DNA from: Pseudoxanthomonas sp. SL93
GTDB lineage: Bacteria > Pseudomonadota > Gammaproteobacteria > Xanthomonadales > Xanthomonadaceae
DNA length: 64,000 nucleotides
Direction: 5' to 3'
NCBI RefSeq assembly: GCF_026625825.1
Contig: NZ_CP113065.1
Location: forward strand, 1,798,001-1,862,000
Part shown: one piece after another, positions 37,628 through 47,449 of the stretch
How the letters are laid out: each line of letters starts with the position of its first letter
How positions within the stretch are numbered: position 1 is the stretch's first letter
Made by a program: the position numbers and the translations under genes
Notes under the pieces: model-generated
What the model saw: the letters and a program-made list of their open reading frames with translations, nothing else
Told to the model about the DNA's origin: nothing
The model's database searches: none

Positions 37628-38830
37628 TTACTTCAACTCGGCAAAGAATTCCTGGAAGCGTTGCAGGCCCGGCGCCAGCTGCGGCGTCGGGCAGGTGTAG
37701 CTGATGCGCAGCGCGCGCGGCTCGCCGAACGCCGAGCCCGGCACGCAGGCCACGCCCTTGGCATCGAGCAGCGCATTGCAGAAGTCGACATCGTTTTCGA
37801 TCTTCACCCCGTTGTGCGACTTGCCGAACGCGCAGCTGATGTCGGGGAAGACGTAGAACGCGCCCTGCGGCCTGGGACAGATGACACCCGGTATGGCGTC
37901 CATCGCGGCGACCACCTGGTCGCGCTTGGCCTGGAACTCGGCATTCTTGGCGATCGGCACGTCCTGCGGACCGGTGAGCGCGGCGATGGCGGCGGCCGTG
38001 GTCACTTCCGGGAGGTTGGTGATGTGGTTGGAGTTGAGCGTGGTGACCGCCTTGGCAATGGCCTCCGGCCCCGCCATGAATCCCACGCGCCAGCCCGGCA
38101 TGCCATAGGTCTTGGACAGCGAATCCACGAACACGGTGCGCTCGCGCAGCTCGGGCCTGGCCTGGATGAAGTTCGCGTACGCGATGCCGTCGAACAGCAT
38201 GCGGTTGTAGATGTCGTCGGTGACGATCCAGGTATCCGGATGCTTCACCAGCACGTCGGCCAGCGCGGCGATCTCGTCGGCGGTGTAGACCATGCCCGTC
38301 GGGTTGGACGGATTGTTGAACAGGAACACCTTGGGCTTGTGCGTGGCCAGCGCGGCATCGAGCTGCGCCGGGGTCAGCTTGTAGTCCTGGCTGGCGGGGC
38401 ACGGCAGCGGCACCGCTTTCGCGTTGACGATGTCGGCGATGTCGGCGTAGGTGGTCCAGTACGGCGACGGATAGACGATGGTGTCGCCCTCGTCCAGCAG
38501 CGCTTCGGCCAGGTTGTACAGCAGGTGCTTGGCGCCGATGCCGGTGGAAAGGTTGGCGCGCGTGAAGCCGGTCAGGCCCAGCGCCTCGATGTGCGCCAGG
38601 AACGCATCCAGCAGCGCATCGCTGCCCCGGTTGCTGCCGTACTGGCCAGAATCCCGGGACAACGCGTCACGTGCGGCCTGGTAAACGTGCTCGCCGGGCA
38701 GGAAATTGGGAACGCCGATCGAGAAACTGATGATGTCGCGGCCTTCGGCCTTCAGCTTCTTCGCCTTCTCGGCGACCAGCATGATCGCACTCGGCTTGGC
38801 GCGACCGATGCGCCGGGCAAGCGTGGGCAT
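37628..38830 (-). CDS. Class I pyridoxal-phosphate aminotransferase (aspartate-aminotransferase-like)
   Basis: A 400-residue fold type I PLP enzyme. Visible landmarks are the substrate segment [17 protein letters not shown], the [14 protein letters not shown] helix, [16 protein letters not shown], the cofactor Asp in [15 protein letters not shown], and the Schiff-base Lys in [19 protein letters not shown]. The C-terminal substrate Arg is in [15 protein letters not shown]. These fit the bacterial AspAT (subgroup I-beta) and its close relatives, which transfer amino groups between aspartate, other amino acids and 2-oxoglutarate. Exact specificity cannot be fixed by eye. It precedes mdh, with which it could cooperate through oxaloacetate. 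Confidence 0.88.
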   Translation of the reverse strand: MPTLARRIGRAKPSAIMLVAEKAKKLKAEGRDIISFSIGVPNFLPGEHVYQAARDALSRDSGQYGSNRGSDALLDAFLAHIEALGLTGFTRANLSTGIGAKHLLYNLAEALLDEGDTIVYPSPYWTTYADIADIVNAKAVPLPCPASQDYKLTPAQLDAALATHKPKVFLFNNPSNPTGMVYTADEIAALADVLVKHPDTWIVTDDIYNRMLFDGIAYANFIQARPELRERTVFVDSLSKTYGMPGWRVGFMAGPEAIAKAVTTLNSNHITNLPEVTTAAAIAALTGPQDVPIAKNAEFQAKRDQVVAAMDAIPGVICPRPQGAFYVFPDISCAFGKSHNGVKIENDVDFCNALLDAKGVACVPGSAFGEPRALRISYTCPTPQLAPGLQRFQEFFAELK

Positions 38831-38934
38831 TGCACAACCTCACAACGGGACGGAAGACGGGGTTCGCGCCGTTTTTTTGCGGCGCAAAATGGTATCACGG
38901 ACCTTCCGGCCGACCGGATGCGCCAAAGGTCCAA

Positions 38935-38956
38935 GGCGGCCCGCGGCGGGGCCGCC
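38935..38956 (-). terminator. Hairpin after ppiB, possible weak terminator
   Basis: GGCGGCCC/GGGCCGCC, 8-bp stem with a 6-nt loop, 20 bp beyond the ppiB stop. There is no T run, so termination would be weak or factor-assisted. Confidence 0.35.
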
Positions 38957-38976
38957 CTGGTGTTACCGGCGGGCGA

Positions 38977-39474
38977 TCAGGCGCTCAGCAGGCGGTTCCA
39001 CTCGGCCACGCGGTCGGCCTTGGCGGCCAGCACGGCATCGGTGTCGCCATCGATGGTGATCTTGGTGATCAGGTCGCCCTGGCGCACGGCGTCCACCACG
39101 TCCAGCCCTTCGGTCACCTTGCCGAACACGGTGTGCTTGCCGTCCAGCCACGGGGTGGGCACGTGGGTGATGAAGAACTGGCTGCCATTGGTATTGGGAC
39201 CGGCGTTGGCCATGGACAGCACGCCGCGGTCATGGCGCACGCCATTGGTGGTCTCGTCCTCGAAGCGGTAGCCCGGGCCACCGCGGCCGGAACCCTCGGG
39301 GCAGCCGCCCTGGACCATGAAGTCGTCGATCACGCGGTGGAAGTTCAGGCCGTCGTAGAAGCCCCGCTTGGCCAGGTTGACGAAATTGGCGACCGTCAGC
39401 GGGGCCTTGTCGGGGTAAAGCTCGATGACGATCGGGCCGCGGGAGGTGTCGAAAGTGGCGGTCAGTTGGCTCAT
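38977..39474 (-). CDS. ppiB: Cyclophilin-type peptidyl-prolyl isomerase
   Basis: A 165-residue cytoplasmic cyclophilin (E. coli PpiB is 164) that accelerates cis-trans isomerisation of X-Pro bonds during protein folding. The active-site Arg lies in [13 protein letters not shown], followed by [33 protein letters not shown] with the conserved Gln/Phe, and [12 protein letters not shown] with the binding-site Trp and His. It has no signal peptide. Its ATG overlaps the stop of the small membrane-protein gene upstream (ATGA), so the two are co-translated. Confidence 0.94.
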   Translation of the reverse strand: MSQLTATFDTSRGPIVIELYPDKAPLTVANFVNLAKRGFYDGLNFHRVIDDFMVQGGCPEGSGRGGPGYRFEDETTNGVRHDRGVLSMANAGPNTNGSQFFITHVPTPWLDGKHTVFGKVTEGLDVVDAVRQGDLITKITIDGDTDAVLAAKADRVAEWNRLLSA

Positions 39475-39731
39475 GGGGTGGTTCTCCGGGGTGAAATAAC
39501 GAATAGGGTGATGCGCCAGGCCAGCCAGGCGACCCAGAGGCTCCCCCCGCCCAGCATCAGGCCGGCCAGAACGAGAATGGGCGCCGAAAGGCCTTGCCAG
39601 GCCCCCGCCGCAAGGGCATGCGCGGGGTTGTGGTGCAGGAAAAGGCCGAACCCGAGCACGAACACCCAGGCCATCTGCCAGATCACGGCGCCGGCCAAGG
39701 ATTTCAAGGGGAAGGCGGGAAAACGGGTCAT
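39471..39731 (-). CDS. Small two-span inner-membrane protein of unknown function
   Basis: An 86-residue protein with two predicted membrane helices ([20 protein letters not shown] and a second around [21 protein letters not shown]). The ATG at 39731 is preferred; a TTG six codons upstream is possible. I recognise no family. Translational coupling to ppiB suggests expression together but not a shared function. It diverges from typA. Confidence 0.7.
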   Translation of the reverse strand: MTRFPAFPLKSLAGAVIWQMAWVFVLGFGLFLHHNPAHALAAGAWQGLSAPILVLAGLMLGGGSLWVAWLAWRITLFVISPRRTTP

Positions 39732-39777
39732 TAGCCGGACATCCGTCAAATCAGGTGCTTAGCGCGCGCCAGCCAGC

Positions 39778-39783
39778 TATAAT
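39778..39783 (+). promoter_or_regulatory. Candidate -10 element for typA
   Basis: A perfect TATAAT 50 bp before the typA ATG. No convincing -35 hexamer is visible. Confidence 0.5.
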
Positions 39784-39833
39784 ACGCCCCTTCCTTTCCC
39801 CACCTTCAGCGCGCTCGTCCGCGCCCCTTCGGC

Positions 39834-41663
39834 ATGTCCATCCAAAACCTTCGCAATATCGCCATCGTCGCCCACGTCGACCATGGCAAGACCACACTCG
39901 TCGACTGCCTGCTCAAGCAGTCGGGCACCCTGTCCGAACGCACGGTGCTGGCCGAGCGCGTGATGGACAGCAATGACCAGGAAAAGGAGCGTGGCATCAC
40001 GATCCTGGCCAAGAACACCGCCATCACCTGGCAGGGCAACCGCATCAACATCGTCGACACCCCCGGACACGCCGACTTCGGCGGCGAAGTGGAACGCGTG
40101 CTGTCGATGGTGGACTCGGTGCTGATCCTGGTGGACGCGATGGACGGCCCCATGCCGCAGACGCGCTTCGTCACCCAGAAGGCCTTCGCGATGGGCTTCA
40201 AGCCGATCGTGGTGGTCAACAAGATCGACCGCCCGGGTGCGCGTCCTGACTGGGTGATCGACCAGGTGTTCGACCTCTTCGACAAGCTGGGCGCCACCAA
40301 CGAGCAGCTCGACTTCCCGATCGTCTACGCCTCGGCGCTGCACGGCTATGCCAGCCTGGACGACGCCGCCCGCGAAGGCGACATGACCCCGCTGTACGAA
40401 GCGATCATGAAGCACGTCTCGCCGCCGGCGGTGGATCCGGATGGCCCGTTCCAGATGCGCATCAGCCAGCTGGACTACAACAACTTCGTCGGCCTGATCG
40501 GCATCGGCCGCATCCAGCGCGGCAAGGTGAAGAAGAACATGCCGGTCAGCGTCATCGACCGCCACGGCAAGAAGCGCCAGGGCAAGGTCATGCAGGTGCT
40601 GGGCTTCATGGGCCTGGAGCGCGTGGAAGCCGAGGAAGCCGAGGCCGGCGACATCGTCGCCATCGCGGGCATCCAGGACCTGAGCATCTCCGACACCGTC
40701 TGTGCGCTGGACACCCCCGAAGCGCTGCCGGCGCTGACCGTGGACGAACCCACCATCAGCATGACCTTCCAGGTCAACAACTCGCCGTTCGCGGGCAACA
40801 AGGACCTGAGCGGCGGCAAGTTCCTGACCAGCCGCCAGCTGCGTGAACGGCTTGAACGCGAGACCCTGCACAACGTGGCGCTGAAGGTCGAGGAAGGCTC
40901 CGATCCGGACAAGTTCCTGGTCTCCGGCCGCGGCGAGCTGCACCTGTCGGTGCTCATCGAAACGATGCGCCGCGAAGGCTTCGAGCTGGCCGTGTCGCGC
41001 CCGGAAGTCATCATCAAGGAAATCGACGGCAAGCAGATGGAGCCGGTCGAGCAGCTGGTCGTCGACATCGAAGAGCAGCACCAGGGCGGCGTGATGGAAA
41101 AGCTGGGCACCCGCAAGGGCCAGCTGAAGAACATGGAATCCGACGGCAAGGGCCGCGTGCGCCTGGATTACATGATCCCGGCGCGTGGCCTGATCGGTTT
41201 CCAGAACGAATTCCGCACCCTGACCCAGGGTTCCGGCCTACTGTTCCACGTGTTCGACCATTACGGCCCCAAGGAAACCGGTGCGATCGCCAAGCGCATC
41301 AACGGCGTGATGATCGCCAATGCCGCCGGCACCACCCCGGCCTACTCGCTTGGGCCGTTGCAGGAGCGTGGCAAGCTGTTCGCCGCCGAAGGCGACAACG
41401 TGTACGAAGGGCAGCTGGTCGGCATCCACTCCAAGGACAATGACCTCACGGTCAACGCCATCAAGCCCAAGCCGCTGACCAACATGCGCGCCTCCGGCAA
41501 GGACGATGCCATCCAGCTGAGCCCGGCGATCAAGTACACGCTGGAACAGGCACTGGATTTCATCGAAGACGACGAGCTGGTGGAAGTCACCCCGAAGGAA
41601 ATCCGCCTGCGCAAGAAGTTCCTGACCGAAAGCGACCGCAAGCGCGCCTCCCGCGCCGCCTGA
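39834..41663 (+). CDS. typA: Ribosome-associated GTPase TypA/BipA
   Basis: A 609-residue translational GTPase that assists 50S assembly and stress adaptation. The G domain has G1 [10 protein letters not shown]3 [16 protein letters not shown] and G4 [12 protein letters not shown]. Domains resembling EF-G II, III and V follow, with [29 protein letters not shown] and the BipA-specific C-terminal domain ([48 protein letters not shown]). Length equals the usual family length. The start [19 protein letters not shown] is the canonical one. The next gene begins four bases after its stop, suggesting read-through. Confidence 0.97.
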   Translation: MSIQNLRNIAIVAHVDHGKTTLVDCLLKQSGTLSERTVLAERVMDSNDQEKERGITILAKNTAITWQGNRINIVDTPGHADFGGEVERVLSMVDSVLILVDAMDGPMPQTRFVTQKAFAMGFKPIVVVNKIDRPGARPDWVIDQVFDLFDKLGATNEQLDFPIVYASALHGYASLDDAAREGDMTPLYEAIMKHVSPPAVDPDGPFQMRISQLDYNNFVGLIGIGRIQRGKVKKNMPVSVIDRHGKKRQGKVMQVLGFMGLERVEAEEAEAGDIVAIAGIQDLSISDTVCALDTPEALPALTVDEPTISMTFQVNNSPFAGNKDLSGGKFLTSRQLRERLERETLHNVALKVEEGSDPDKFLVSGRGELHLSVLIETMRREGFELAVSRPEVIIKEIDGKQMEPVEQLVVDIEEQHQGGVMEKLGTRKGQLKNMESDGKGRVRLDYMIPARGLIGFQNEFRTLTQGSGLLFHVFDHYGPKETGAIAKRINGVMIANAAGTTPAYSLGPLQERGKLFAAEGDNVYEGQLVGIHSKDNDLTVNAIKPKPLTNMRASGKDDAIQLSPAIKYTLEQALDFIEDDELVEVTPKEIRLRKKFLTESDRKRASRAA

Positions 41664-41667
41664 CGCC

Positions 41668-42153
41668 TTGTCGCCGCGGGCTGCCGTGGACCAGGCCAGC
41701 TACAACCCGGATCCCGCCGCGCATCCGGGACTACACCTGATCGCCCTCTTCGAGGGCGCGAAGGGCGTGCTGGCGCTGGGCATCGCCGCCGGACTGGCCC
41801 TGCTGGGGCCGGACCGGCTGCGCGACGCCATCCATGCGCTGATCACCCGGTGCCTGCCGAACGCCGAACCGGGCGCGATCACCAAGATCCTCGACACCAT
41901 CAATCCCGGCGCCGTGCACGTGGCGGTGGGCATCATCGTCCTGTACGCGCTGATGCGCCTGCTGGAAGCCTGGGGCCTCTGGCGTGCGCGCGCCTGGGCG
42001 TCGTGGCTGGGCTGTCTCGGCTCGGCCGCCTATCTTCCGCTGGACATCTACGCGATCCATCGACACCCGGGCTGGCACACCTGGGCGTTGCTGGTGGTGA
42101 ACATCGCCATCGTGCTGGTGCTGTGGCGCGACATCCGCCGCCGGCGGATTTGA
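41668..42153 (+). CDS. DUF2127-type inner-membrane protein
   Basis: A 161-residue protein with about four membrane segments. The opening LHLIALFEGAKGVLALGIAAGLALLG and the later LYALMRLLEAWGLWRARAWASWLG and YLPLDIYAIHRHPGWHTWALLVVNIAIVLVLW agree with DUF2127 family proteins, whose function is unknown. The start is unclear: the TTG at 41668 is four bases after typA, and a GTG at 41686 is equally possible. Neither has a ribosome site, so coupling to typA translation is likely. Confidence 0.75.
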   Translation: MSPRAAVDQASYNPDPAAHPGLHLIALFEGAKGVLALGIAAGLALLGPDRLRDAIHALITRCLPNAEPGAITKILDTINPGAVHVAVGIIVLYALMRLLEAWGLWRARAWASWLGCLGSAAYLPLDIYAIHRHPGWHTWALLVVNIAIVLVLWRDIRRRRI

Positions 42154-42190
42154 CGCGCACCGGCATCGCTGCGTAGCCTGCCGCGCATCC

Positions 42191-43813
42191 ATGGGAATTC
42201 CCCGCATGCGCCGACCTGCCCTGCTGCTTGGCACCACCCTTGCGCTGGCCGCCTGCCAGCCGCAGGCGTCGCCCGATGCGGCCGCCACGCAGGAGGCGCC
42301 CACGGAATTCGCCTACGCCGAACTCGACATCAGTGACCTGCAGGCACGCATGCAGTCGGGCGAACTGGACAGCCGCCGCCTCACGCAGGCTTACCTGGCG
42401 CGCATCGCCGCCATCGACAAGGCCGGGCCGCGACTCAATGCGGTGATCGAATTGAATCCCGACGCGCTGAAGGAAGCCACGCTGCGCGACGTGGAGCGCA
42501 AGGGCAACGCGGTACGCGGCCCGCTGCACGGCATCCCGGTGCTGCTGAAGGACAACATAGACGCCGTCCCGATGGTCACTTCAGCCGGCTCGCTGGCGCT
42601 GAAGGATCTGCGACCGTCGCAGGACGCCACCCTGGTGCGTCGCCTGCGCGAGGCCGGCGCCGTGATCCTGGGCAAGGCCAACCTGAGCGAATGGGCCAAC
42701 TTCCGCTCGACCCATTCCACGTCCGGCTGGAGCGCGCGCGGCGGCCAGACCCGCAACCCCTACGCCCTGGACCGCAATCCCTGTGGTTCCAGCTCCGGCA
42801 GCGCGGTAGCCGCGTCCGCCAACCTGGCCGCGGTGACCGTCGGTACCGAAACCGATGGCAGCATCCTGTGCCCGGCCGCGGTGAACGGCGTCGTCGGCCT
42901 GAAGCCCACCGTGGGCCTGGTCAGCCGCACCGGCATCGTGCCGATCTCGCACAGCCAGGACAGCCCCGGTCCCATCACCCGCAGCGTGTCCGATGCCGCC
43001 GTCTTGCTGGGCGTGCTGGCGGGCCGGGACCCGGCCGACGCCGCCACCACCCAGGCCGCCTGGAACACCACGCTCGACTACGCCGCCCGCCTGAAACCCG
43101 GAGCGCTGAAGGGCGCACGGATCGGCGTACTGCGCAGCAAGTTCAACATCCATCCCGATGCCGCCGCGGCGATGGAAGCCGCCATCAAGGTGATGCGCGA
43201 TGCGGGCGCGATCCTGGTGGATGCAGAGATCCCGACCGACGGCGAGTGGCGCGCCGACGAGCTGGAACTGATGCTGTACGAGTTCAAGTTCGGCGTCGAG
43301 CGCTACCTGTCCGAGCGCAAGGCACCCATCACCACGCTCAGGCAGGTGATCGGCTACAACCAGCAATACCAGGTCTCAGAAATGCCCTACTTCGGACAGG
43401 AGCTGCTGGAACTGGCCGATGCCAAGGGCGGGCTGGGAGAACCGGACTACATCACCGCCCGCGGGCGTGCCCGCCGCCTCGCCGGACCGGAAGGCATCGA
43501 TGTGGCGCTGAAAAGCCAACAGCTGGACGCGCTCATCGCGCCCACGACCGGCCCGGCCTGGCTGACCGACCACAACGCCGGGGATCATTTCCCGGGCGCG
43601 GGCTACGGCGCCGCCGCCGTGGCCGGCTATCCCAGCCTGACCGTGCCGATGGGCAGCAGCGACGGATTGCCGCTGGGCATGGTGTTCATGGGCACGGCGT
43701 GGAGTGAAGCCCGCCTGCTTGAACTGGCCTACGACTACGAGCAACTCACGCGCGCGCGCAAACCCCCCGAGTACTGGCCCACGCTGCCGGTCACGGATCG
43801 CCGCGCGCGCTGA
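42191..43813 (+). CDS. Amidase-signature family lipoprotein
   Basis: A 540-residue amidohydrolase with the Ser-cisSer-Lys triad: Lys in [14 protein letters not shown], cis-Ser in [15 protein letters not shown] and the nucleophile Ser in [16 protein letters not shown]. The N-terminus has a lipobox (TLALAAC), so the mature protein should be lipid-anchored in the envelope rather than cytosolic like GatA. An in-frame ATG at 42206 would shorten it by five residues without loss of the signal. Family members hydrolyse a wide range of amides, including aryl and peptide amides; the substrate here is unknown. It stands 37 bp after the DUF2127 gene on the same strand. Confidence 0.9.
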   Translation: MGIPRMRRPALLLGTTLALAACQPQASPDAAATQEAPTEFAYAELDISDLQARMQSGELDSRRLTQAYLARIAAIDKAGPRLNAVIELNPDALKEATLRDVERKGNAVRGPLHGIPVLLKDNIDAVPMVTSAGSLALKDLRPSQDATLVRRLREAGAVILGKANLSEWANFRSTHSTSGWSARGGQTRNPYALDRNPCGSSSGSAVAASANLAAVTVGTETDGSILCPAAVNGVVGLKPTVGLVSRTGIVPISHSQDSPGPITRSVSDAAVLLGVLAGRDPADAATTQAAWNTTLDYAARLKPGALKGARIGVLRSKFNIHPDAAAAMEAAIKVMRDAGAILVDAEIPTDGEWRADELELMLYEFKFGVERYLSERKAPITTLRQVIGYNQQYQVSEMPYFGQELLELADAKGGLGEPDYITARGRARRLAGPEGIDVALKSQQLDALIAPTTGPAWLTDHNAGDHFPGAGYGAAAVAGYPSLTVPMGSSDGLPLGMVFMGTAWSEARLLELAYDYEQLTRARKPPEYWPTLPVTDRRAR

Positions 43814-43909
43814 AGCGTTCCCGTTCGTCTCACATCGGCGGCAAATCGCTTGCGGGCAGTGTCCAATCGTGGCGTGATAGCGGGCATCAGGTAGGCAGGG
43901 GCACCACGC

Positions 43910-46900
43910 GTGGAGTCTGGCGCGGATCGGGCATCGGAATTACGGGCACTCAGCGGATCACGGTCCACGGCCCGCCAGCGGTTGCGCCACCTCAATGCCC
44001 TGGCCTGGGGCGTCCTGGTGATCGCCTGCCTGCTGTCCTGGTGGGCCGGCTACGCCGCCTGGCGGCAGGCGCGCGAACATGCCGAGTCGCAGTTCAGGGC
44101 ACGGGCCGACGCCGTCGCCACCGCCGTGGCCACGCACATGCATGCCTACGAAGACACGGTACGCGCCGCGGCCGCGGTGCTGGAAGGCCGCCAGGACATC
44201 GACCAGGACAGTTTCCACGCCTTCGTGGAAAAACTGCAGGTGCCTGCACGCCAGATGGGTGTGCACGGCCTGGGGTTTGCCCGCCACGTGCCAGCTGCGC
44301 AGCGCGAAAGCTATCTGGCTGCGCAACGCGCGCGCTATGGCGGGACCTTCGCCATCCAGCCCGCGGGTAACCGGGCTGAATATGTGGTCGTGGACCTGCT
44401 CTACCCGGACGTCCCGGGCATGCGGCCCTTGCTGGGCAAGGACGTGATGGCCGAACCGGTACGCCGGCGGGCGGTGGAACAGGCGCGCGATACCGGTGAG
44501 CTGGCCGCGGCCCCGCTGGTGGCGCTGGGTGATGCCTCCCGCGGCAACACCGGCATGCCGGGCTTCCTGTTGTACGTGCCTGTCTACGCGGAACCGCTCG
44601 ACGCCAACGCGAGCGTCGCGCAGCGGCGCGAACGCCTGCGGGGATTCGCCACCGCGGGCTTCGGCTGGCCGAAGGTGGTGGAGGAAGCCATCGGCAACAC
44701 GGACACGGATGCCTTCGACCTGCAACTGCGCGTGCTGCAGCAAGACGGGCAGACCGTGTTCGCGACCACCCGTCTGCGGGAACGTCACGGCGCCAGCATG
44801 ACGCCCGCGTTCACCGACGCGCGCACATTGTCCTTCCTGGGCGCACGCTGGGAACTGATGCTGCAGTCGCCACCGACACGGCAGGCCGTGCCGGCATGGC
44901 TGTCGATCCTGCTGCTGTCGCTGGGTGGGGTCGGACTGGGCGCATTGCTGTTCCTGCTGCTGCGCAACCTCGCACGCGCGGAGCAACGCAGCCGCGCGCT
45001 GCTCGATGCCGTCGCCGACCACCTGCCCGCGCTGATCGCCTACATCGACAGCAGTGGGCGTTATGGGTTCGCCAACCGCGCCTGCCGCGACTGGTTCGCC
45101 AACCAGGCAGGCTGGAGCGAGCGCCGGATCGAAGACGTGCACGCGGACGACCCGGTGTTCCTGCTCTCGCTGCAACGCGCGATGCGCGATTGCACGCGCG
45201 ACCACTGGAGCGTGTGGGATGCCGAACTCGGTGATCCGCGCAGGCCTGTGCATGTCTACCTGGTGCCGGACGTGGAGCGCGACCAGCACATCGCCGGCTG
45301 GTACCTGATGGCCAACGACATCAGCGAGCAGCAACATACACATCGTGAACTGATGCTCGCGCGCGATCACCTCAAGCGGGTGACCGACAAGCTGCCCGCC
45401 CTCATCGCCCAGTTCGATGCCCAGCAGAGGCTGGTGTTCTTCAACCGCGCGTGCGCCGAGCAGGTCACCTGGAACACGCCGCTGCACCCGGGCCTGCACA
45501 TCCGGGAGGTCTTCGGCGAGGACTTCTACGCACGGCGCAAGCCGCTGATCGACACCGTCATGTCCGGCCGCGACTGCGATTTCGAGTTCAGCCTGCATAC
45601 GCCGGACGGCATCCGCCGCATGCACAGCATCTACACGCCCGACATCGACGATGCGGGCAACGTGTGTGGCTTCTTCGGCATGGCCATCGACATCAGCGAG
45701 AAGACGCGACTGGAACATGCGCTGTACAACGCCAATGAACTCGCCGAGGTCACGCTGACATCGATCCGCGAGGCGGTGATCACCGTGGACGTGCAGGCAA
45801 GGATCACCTACATGAACCCGGCGGCCGAATCCCTGAGCGGCTGGAGCCTCGACCAGGCACTGGGTCACCCGCTGGATCGCGTGGTGCCGCTGACCCGCGT
45901 GATGCCCGCCGATGAAAACGAAGATCCGGATTCGGTCGCCTTGGCCGGCGACATCGAACTGATACGCCGCGACGGTACGCGCATCCTCGTGGAACGGTCG
46001 CTGTCCGCCATCCACGACCGCGACGATGCCGTCGTGGGCTCGGTGATGGTGCTGCGCGACATCACCGAAGCGCGCGCACTCAGCTCACGCATGACCTACC
46101 TGGCACACCACGACGCGCTGACGGGCCTGCCCAACCGCCTGCAGCTCAACGAGATGCTCGGCCAGCTGATCGCGCAGGCCACCAATCGGGGCAATGGCAT
46201 CGCCGTGCTGTTCATCGACCTGGACCTGTTCAAGCACGTCAACGACGCACTGGGGCACCACATCGGCGATGAACTGCTGCAGCAGGTCGCGCGCCGCATC
46301 CAGCGCAACATCGGCAACCTGGGCACGGTGTACCGCACCGGCGGCGACGAATTCGTCGTACTGCTGCACAACGTCATCACCCGCGAGAGCGTGCTGCAAC
46401 TCGCCGACCGCCTGCTGGCCATCAGCGGCACGCCGTACACGGTGGCCTCGCATGAACTGCACCAGGCCTTCAGCATCGGCATCAGCCTGTTCCCCGAAGA
46501 CGGCTACGATGCCGCCACGCTGATGATGCGTGCCGACGCGGCCATGTACCTGGCCAAGCGCAACGGCCGCAATGCCACGCGCTTCTACACGCGCGAACTG
46601 GCCTCCAGCGTGGATGCCCGCATCGAACTGGAGAACAGCCTGCGGCGCAGCCTGCGCAACGGTGACCTCTACCTGCACTACCAGCCGCAGATCGACCGCC
46701 GCACCGGCCGCATCGTCGGGGTGGAAGGGCTCGCGCGCTGGCAGCGCGGCGACCGGATGATGATGCCGGGCGAGTTCCTGCCCATCGCCGAGGAGACCAA
46801 CCTCATCGTCGACATCGACCAGTGGGCCATCCATGCCGCGTGCCGTCAGAACCGCATCTGGCAGCAGGCCGGCCTTCCGCCCATCCGCGTATCGGTGAAC

Positions 46901-47428
46901 ATCGCGGCAGCCAACTTCGACACCGACCAGTTGGTCGATACCGTGATGTCGGCACTGGAAGAAAGTGGCATGGCCGCCGAACTGCTGGAACTGGAAGTCA
47001 CCGAGACCACGCTGATGCGCGACGTGCAGCGTACCGACCGCACGCTGCGCGCCCTGAAGGCACTGGGTGTACGCATCGCCATCGACGACTTCGGCACGGG
47101 CTTCTCGAGCCTCAGCTACCTGGGGAACTACGGCTTCAACGTCCTGAAGATCGACCAGTCCTTCGTCCGCGAGATCGCCGACCCCAACCAGGCCGCCATC
47201 ACCCGCGCCATCATCAGCCTCGCCGGCCAGCTGCAGTGCCGCACGATCGCCGAGGGCGTGGAAACGCACGAGCAGGCCAGCTGGCTGGCCGCCAACGGCT
47301 GCGACGAGCTCCAGGGCAACCTCTTCAGCAAGCCTGTGCCCGCCAGCGAATTCGCGCGCATGTATGCACGCAACAGGACCTGGACCATCGCCCCGCCCCC
47401 CGCGACGAACCAGGTGCACTGGTCGTAG
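43910..47428 (+). CDS. CHASE-PAS-GGDEF-EAL cyclic-di-GMP signalling protein
   Basis: A 1172-residue inner-membrane sensor that may make or degrade cyclic di-GMP. A first membrane helix (about 28-48) and a second (about 328-352) enclose a periplasmic CHASE domain (MGVHGLGFARHVPAAQRESY region). Three PAS-type modules follow (about 360-480, 490-605 and 615-725). The GGDEF domain has intact GGDEF at 811-815 (YRTGGDEFVVLL) and HDALTGLPNR at its start. The EAL domain has EGL instead of EAL at 939-941, but keeps DDFGTG (1059-1064), SVNIAAANF, LEVTETTLM and AEGVETHEQ. Phosphodiesterase activity therefore remains plausible. The start is a GTG, fixed only by the length of the N-terminal tail. It is transcribed alone. 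Confidence 0.93.
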   Translation: MESGADRASELRALSGSRSTARQRLRHLNALAWGVLVIACLLSWWAGYAAWRQAREHAESQFRARADAVATAVATHMHAYEDTVRAAAAVLEGRQDIDQDSFHAFVEKLQVPARQMGVHGLGFARHVPAAQRESYLAAQRARYGGTFAIQPAGNRAEYVVVDLLYPDVPGMRPLLGKDVMAEPVRRRAVEQARDTGELAAAPLVALGDASRGNTGMPGFLLYVPVYAEPLDANASVAQRRERLRGFATAGFGWPKVVEEAIGNTDTDAFDLQLRVLQQDGQTVFATTRLRERHGASMTPAFTDARTLSFLGARWELMLQSPPTRQAVPAWLSILLLSLGGVGLGALLFLLLRNLARAEQRSRALLDAVADHLPALIAYIDSSGRYGFANRACRDWFANQAGWSERRIEDVHADDPVFLLSLQRAMRDCTRDHWSVWDAELGDPRRPVHVYLVPDVERDQHIAGWYLMANDISEQQHTHRELMLARDHLKRVTDKLPALIAQFDAQQRLVFFNRACAEQVTWNTPLHPGLHIREVFGEDFYARRKPLIDTVMSGRDCDFEFSLHTPDGIRRMHSIYTPDIDDAGNVCGFFGMAIDISEKTRLEHALYNANELAEVTLTSIREAVITVDVQARITYMNPAAESLSGWSLDQALGHPLDRVVPLTRVMPADENEDPDSVALAGDIELIRRDGTRILVERSLSAIHDRDDAVVGSVMVLRDITEARALSSRMTYLAHHDALTGLPNRLQLNEMLGQLIAQATNRGNGIAVLFIDLDLFKHVNDALGHHIGDELLQQVARRIQRNIGNLGTVYRTGGDEFVVLLHNVITRESVLQLADRLLAISGTPYTVASHELHQAFSIGISLFPEDGYDAATLMMRADAAMYLAKRNGRNATRFYTRELASSVDARIELENSLRRSLRNGDLYLHYQPQIDRRTGRIVGVEGLARWQRGDRMMMPGEFLPIAEETNLIVDIDQWAIHAACRQNRIWQQAGLPPIRVSVNIAAANFDTDQLVDTVMSALEESGMAAELLELEVTETTLMRDVQRTDRTLRALKALGVRIAIDDFGTGFSSLSYLGNYGFNVLKIDQSFVREIADPNQAAITRAIISLAGQLQCRTIAEGVETHEQASWLAANGCDELQGNLFSKPVPASEFARMYARNRTWTIAPPPATNQVHWS

Positions 47429-47449
47429 CCGGGACCGGCACCGCCGCGT

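Noticed and set aside
38868..38890. TTTTGCGGCGCAAAA palindrome upstream of the aminotransferase gene as a terminator
   Set aside because: It precedes the gene it would terminate, has no T run in the transcribed direction beyond the stem, and overlaps an alternative GCGCC/GGCGC pairing; its role is unclear.
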